A DNA stretch of 64,000 nt from Hanleya hanleyi (taxonomy: Eukaryota; Mollusca; Polyplacophora; Lepidopleurida; Hanleyidae). Below the pieces are notes generated by a model. The model saw only the letters and a list, made by a program, of their open reading frames with translations. It was not told where the DNA came from and did not search any database. The stretch lies in contig JAVTVY010020374.1 in the NCBI GenBank assembly GCA_036873755.1, forward strand, positions 1 through 64,000, given 5' to 3'. The translations under genes and the position numbers were made by a program. Below are positions 25,701 through 64,000 of the stretch, in pieces. Position 1 is the stretch's first letter; each line of letters opens with the position of its first letter.

Positions 25701-26322
25701 TTTCTCAGTTTCATTCCTGATTGCAGGTTTGATTAAATTCAACGAAATTTAACTGAAAATGTTCCCACAAATATAGAGAATCTACATTCTGAATCTCAGT
25801 TTATAACGCGACCGGCGACGATGTATATTTCTCAACAACACTCCATCTAAAAATAGAACAATTCCGGGGAGCAGCCAGTTTACGATAGCATGACATGTGG
25901 CTCACACTGGCAATAGCACTGATTGACAGCCAAGGAATAAGGATGTAGTCTTTTATCCAGTGTTACTTTCTCGGTCATACATGGTTGCATGGCCGACCTG
26001 CAGACTCTTATTCATAAAAAGTGTCCAATAACCGGGCAGTCATGCTATTTGACACTGATCGCAAGAACAACATGCAGCATTTGGTTTCGGGCCATTCACA
26101 ATTGCTTTAGCTAATGTGGGCCTATATTTCGCGCGATTTTTTTTTTTTTTTATTGGAACAGATTTCCGGTTTTTGTTGGGATAACTAAATTCTTTTCTTT
26201 TCGATCAAGTCCCAGTACAAATTGTTGTTGTTGTTCGGACTCATTTGTTTTGTTTTTACCTCTTGGTCTTTGACAACTTCCTTGAACTCTCTCTTTATTC
26301 TGGCAACGGCAATGTTTGCCAT
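16675..26322 (-). CDS. UBE2K: ubiquitin-conjugating enzyme E2 K (E2-25K), six coding exons
   Basis: Class II E2 enzyme that takes activated ubiquitin onto a cysteine and builds Lys48-linked chains. Exons (minus strand): 26322-26260, 23733-23581, 20623-20541, 20304-20141, 17112-17048, 16746-16675. All introns have GT-AG ends and the reading phase is kept across every junction, giving 199 residues (human E2-25K has 200). The UBC fold covers about residues 1-155: [16 protein letters not shown] start, [27 protein letters not shown], then [21 protein letters not shown] with the HPN motif and active-site Cys. A C-terminal UBA domain follows (KLKQMGFEE, then [18 protein letters not shown]). An in-frame Met lies 24 codons upstream, but the conserved start is MANIA. 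The gene is divergent from PRPS. Confidence 0.97.
17048..17112 (-). CDS. UBE2K: UBE2K exon 5 (start of UBA domain)
   Basis: Encodes [20 protein letters not shown] and EE between CATTGCAG and GTGAGT. The MGF motif opens the ubiquitin-associated domain. The 5-residue linker region differs from vertebrates, as expected for this variable hinge. Confidence 0.9.
18037..19401. mobile_element. MITE-like element, TIR GTGTTTCCGGTAAC
   Basis: TGTGTTTCCGGTAAC at 18039-18053 and its reverse complement at 19385-19399, each bordered outside by a long A or T run and inside by a similar CGACCC/TACCTACC-rich stretch. It lies in UBE2K intron 4. Its interior carries a minus-strand ATG context ([10 protein letters not shown] before GTAAGC near 18245-18275) that could be an exon by chance. 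No transposase. Confidence 0.55.
20141..20304 (-). CDS. UBE2K: UBE2K exon 4
   Basis: Starts after TTGCAG and completes the Trp codon. Encodes [17 protein letters not shown], then [16 protein letters not shown] and [11 protein letters not shown]; the exon ends one base into the next codon at GTAATG. Confidence 0.97.
20541..20623 (-). CDS. UBE2K: UBE2K exon 3 (active site)
   Basis: Carries KIWHPNISS and the catalytic cysteine in TGAICLDIL. The exon ends inside the Trp codon (TG/G) before GTAAGT. Confidence 0.97.
20884..21310. repeat. possible piggyBac-like MITE remnant
   Basis: TTAACCCTTTGTTTACCAGACGG at 20906-20928 resembles the terminus of a TTAA-type MITE. An imperfect inverted match (AAAAAGTCCCGATGGTAA) lies near 21288-21305, but no TTAA is found at that side. 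It lies in UBE2K intron 2. Confidence 0.3.
21641..21680 (+). repeat. G-rich run
   Basis: A run of GGGGG and GGCGG tracts with G-quadruplex potential, inside UBE2K intron 2 (the C-rich strand is the transcribed sense). Confidence 0.6.
22027..22950. mobile_element. inverted-repeat element with TTTCCCCA minisatellite in both arms
   Basis: Arms of about 165-180 bp (22035-22202 and 22780-22948) are inverted copies. Each arm carries a short array of a 13-16 bp motif (GACAGTTTCCCCAGT and variants) followed by TAATATTACATGCTGTAATAATTA. The centre of about 580 bp is AT-rich and has no coding capacity. It lies in UBE2K intron 2. Confidence 0.75.
23115..23472. mobile_element. hairpin MITE, about 100-bp arms
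   Basis: 23115-23216 and 23380-23472 are inverted copies (CCTTGATCAGAAGGGCTGCC against GGTAGCCCGTCCGATCAAGG; GGATTTCCGCCATCTTCG against CGAAGATGGATTTCCGCC). It lies in UBE2K intron 2, just before exon 2 on the plus axis. Confidence 0.7.
23581..23733 (-). CDS. UBE2K: UBE2K exon 2
   Basis: 51 codons between TTGCAG and GTATGA, carrying the N-terminal half of the UBC fold, with [16 protein letters not shown] and [10 protein letters not shown]. Confidence 0.96.
24766..24945 (+). repeat. interstitial TTAGGG repeats alternating with TACTAGATATTACA
   Basis: Four blocks of two to three TTAGGG units are separated by TACTAGATATTACA units. The composite repeats several times, so the telomere-type units were amplified together with the spacer. 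It lies in UBE2K intron 1. Confidence 0.9.
25465..26045. mobile_element. mariner-type MITE with TA target duplication
   Basis: A perfect inverted terminus of about 24 bp starts GCATGACTGCCCGGTTATTG at the left and is mirrored at the right end, flanked by TA on both sides (25463-25464, 26046-26047). About 580 bp, no transposase. The TA duplication and size suggest Tc1/mariner mobilisation. It lies in UBE2K intron 1. Confidence 0.75.
26260..26322 (-). CDS. UBE2K: UBE2K exon 1
   Basis: Encodes the first 21 residues ([20 protein letters not shown], then E) and ends in phase 0 at GAG before GTAAAA. Confidence 0.95.
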
Positions 26323-26463
26323 TATTTGTTTCTCCTGAACCCCCTTGTTTAGGAGTTTGTAGTAGTTGATTATTGTACCAGAATTACGTGACAACTGCGA
26401 GAAAACTGTAAAAACTGTGTATTTTTACGTCGCACCTGGTTTTGTCTACAACTCCTTTTTAGA

Positions 26464-26476
26464 GGAAGTGACGTCA
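26464..26476 (+). promoter_or_regulatory. composite ETS/CRE site GGAAGTGACGTCA
   Basis: GGAAGT (ETS core) shares one base with the perfect CREB/ATF palindrome TGACGTCA. It lies about 140 bp from the UBE2K start codon and 250 bp from that of PRPS. Overlapping ETS and CRE sites are a known feature of CpG-type housekeeping and bidirectional promoters. Confidence 0.6.
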
Positions 26477-26662
26477 TGGGGTATTGACACGCATGGTCGG
26501 TGGATTTGATAAAAAAAATACATGTCAATAAACAAAATCATTTTATATGACATGGTTTCACAAGACCTTATGATTAATTCAAGTGGGTTTCCTATTGTTG
26601 TTCAGATAACTTAGAAATAATTCCCATCAGGCTTTGCTTCGCGGGAAAAGGGCACATAACTC

Positions 26663-63241
<36,579 letters not shown>

Positions 63242-64000
63242 TGATTTACCTAATCCGATACATGGACCACCATCTGGATTATCTGATTCGATACATGGAC
63301 CACCATCTGTATTACCTGATCCGATACATGGACCACCATCTGGATTACCTGATCTGATGCATGGACCACCATCTGGATTATCTGATCCGATACATGGACC
63401 GCCATCTGTATTACCTGATCCGATCCATGGACCACCATCTGGATTAACTGATCCGATACATGGACCACCATCTGGATTATCTGATCTGAGACATGGACCA
63501 CCATCTGGATTACCTGATCCGATACATTGACCACCATCTGGATTACCTGATCCGATCCATGGACCACCATCTGGATTACCTGATCCGATACATGGACCAC
63601 CATCTGTATTACCTGATCCGATCCATGGACCACCATCTGGATTAACTGATCCGATACATGGACCACCATCTGGATTACCTGATCCGATCCATGGATTACC
63701 TGATCCGATACATGGACCACCATCTGGATTACCTGATCCGATCCATGGACCACCATCTGGATTAACTGATCCGATACATGGACCACCATCTGGATTATCT
63801 GATCTGATACATGGACCACCATCTGGATTACCTGATCCGATACATGGACCACCATCTGGATTACCTGATCCGATCCATGGACCACCATCTGGGTTATCTG
63901 AACCGATACATGGACCACCATCTGGATTATCTGACCCGATACATGGACCATCATCTGGATTACCTGATCCGATTCATGGACCACCATCTGGATTACCTGA
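63242..64000 (+). repeat. 33-bp minisatellite in PRPS intron 3, runs off the window
   Basis: About 23 units of 33 bp (CTGATCCGATACATGGACCA, CCATCTGGATTAC). One unit is shortened near 63690. The period is a multiple of three, so open frames appear on both strands without being genes. Confidence 0.96.

Noticed and set aside
63242..64000. Open frames of 97 and 245 codons on both strands
   Set aside because: They follow from the 33-bp periodicity of a minisatellite inside PRPS intron 3.

Overview
This is an animal nuclear window, most likely from a mollusc. It carries two split housekeeping genes with GT-AG introns and TTAGGG repeats, and almost everything else is transposon or satellite DNA. 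The mollusc assignment rests on dispersed 'GTGAGTGAGTGAAT...TTTAACG' repeats, DIRS retroelements and a pearl-like satellite element. It is an inference, not a proof.

Genes. UBE2K, the ubiquitin-conjugating enzyme E2-25K, lies on the minus strand with all six coding exons between 26322 and 16675 (199 residues). PRPS, phosphoribosyl-pyrophosphate synthetase, lies on the plus strand. Its exons 1-3 are at 26723-26844, 61542-61725 and 62856-62954, and the gene continues past the right edge. The two genes are head to head: about 400 bp separates their start codons, and an overlapping ETS/CRE site sits in that gap.

Layout. 0-16.6 kb has no host gene that I can recognise. It holds a fragment of an RT-type element, a decayed minus-strand DIRS element with inverted termini (1.86-8.45 kb), a 5'-truncated non-LTR element (about 9.65-10.47 kb), a foldback repeat and a SINE-like insertion with a 13-bp target duplication. 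16.7-26.3 kb is UBE2K, whose introns carry several MITE-like inverted-repeat elements and interstitial telomeric repeats.

PRPS intron 1 is about 34.7 kb long because of insertions. A long-inverted-repeat element (X, 27.0-39.65 kb) was split by a DIRS element (28.37-39.22 kb). That DIRS was split by a Jockey/CR1-like non-LTR element (33.35-37.79 kb, minus). The non-LTR element was in turn hit by a piggyBac-like MITE (TTAA duplication) and a Harbinger-like MITE (TTA duplication). Further right are a palindromic repeat field with a 168-bp satellite (40.6-44.9 kb), three members of a DNA-transposon family with 5-bp target duplications (45.1, 48.6 and 57.6 kb), a non-autonomous LTR retrotransposon (48.28-54.98 kb), a 36-bp minisatellite (55.0-57.6 kb) and several shorter minisatellites that extend into introns 2 and 3.

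Most striking points: the exact octamer GCTTCCGG occurs 15 times, on both strands and in all three reading frames, in the DIRS gag region; the nesting can be reconstructed to the base at several levels; UBE2K and PRPS share a compact divergent promoter.
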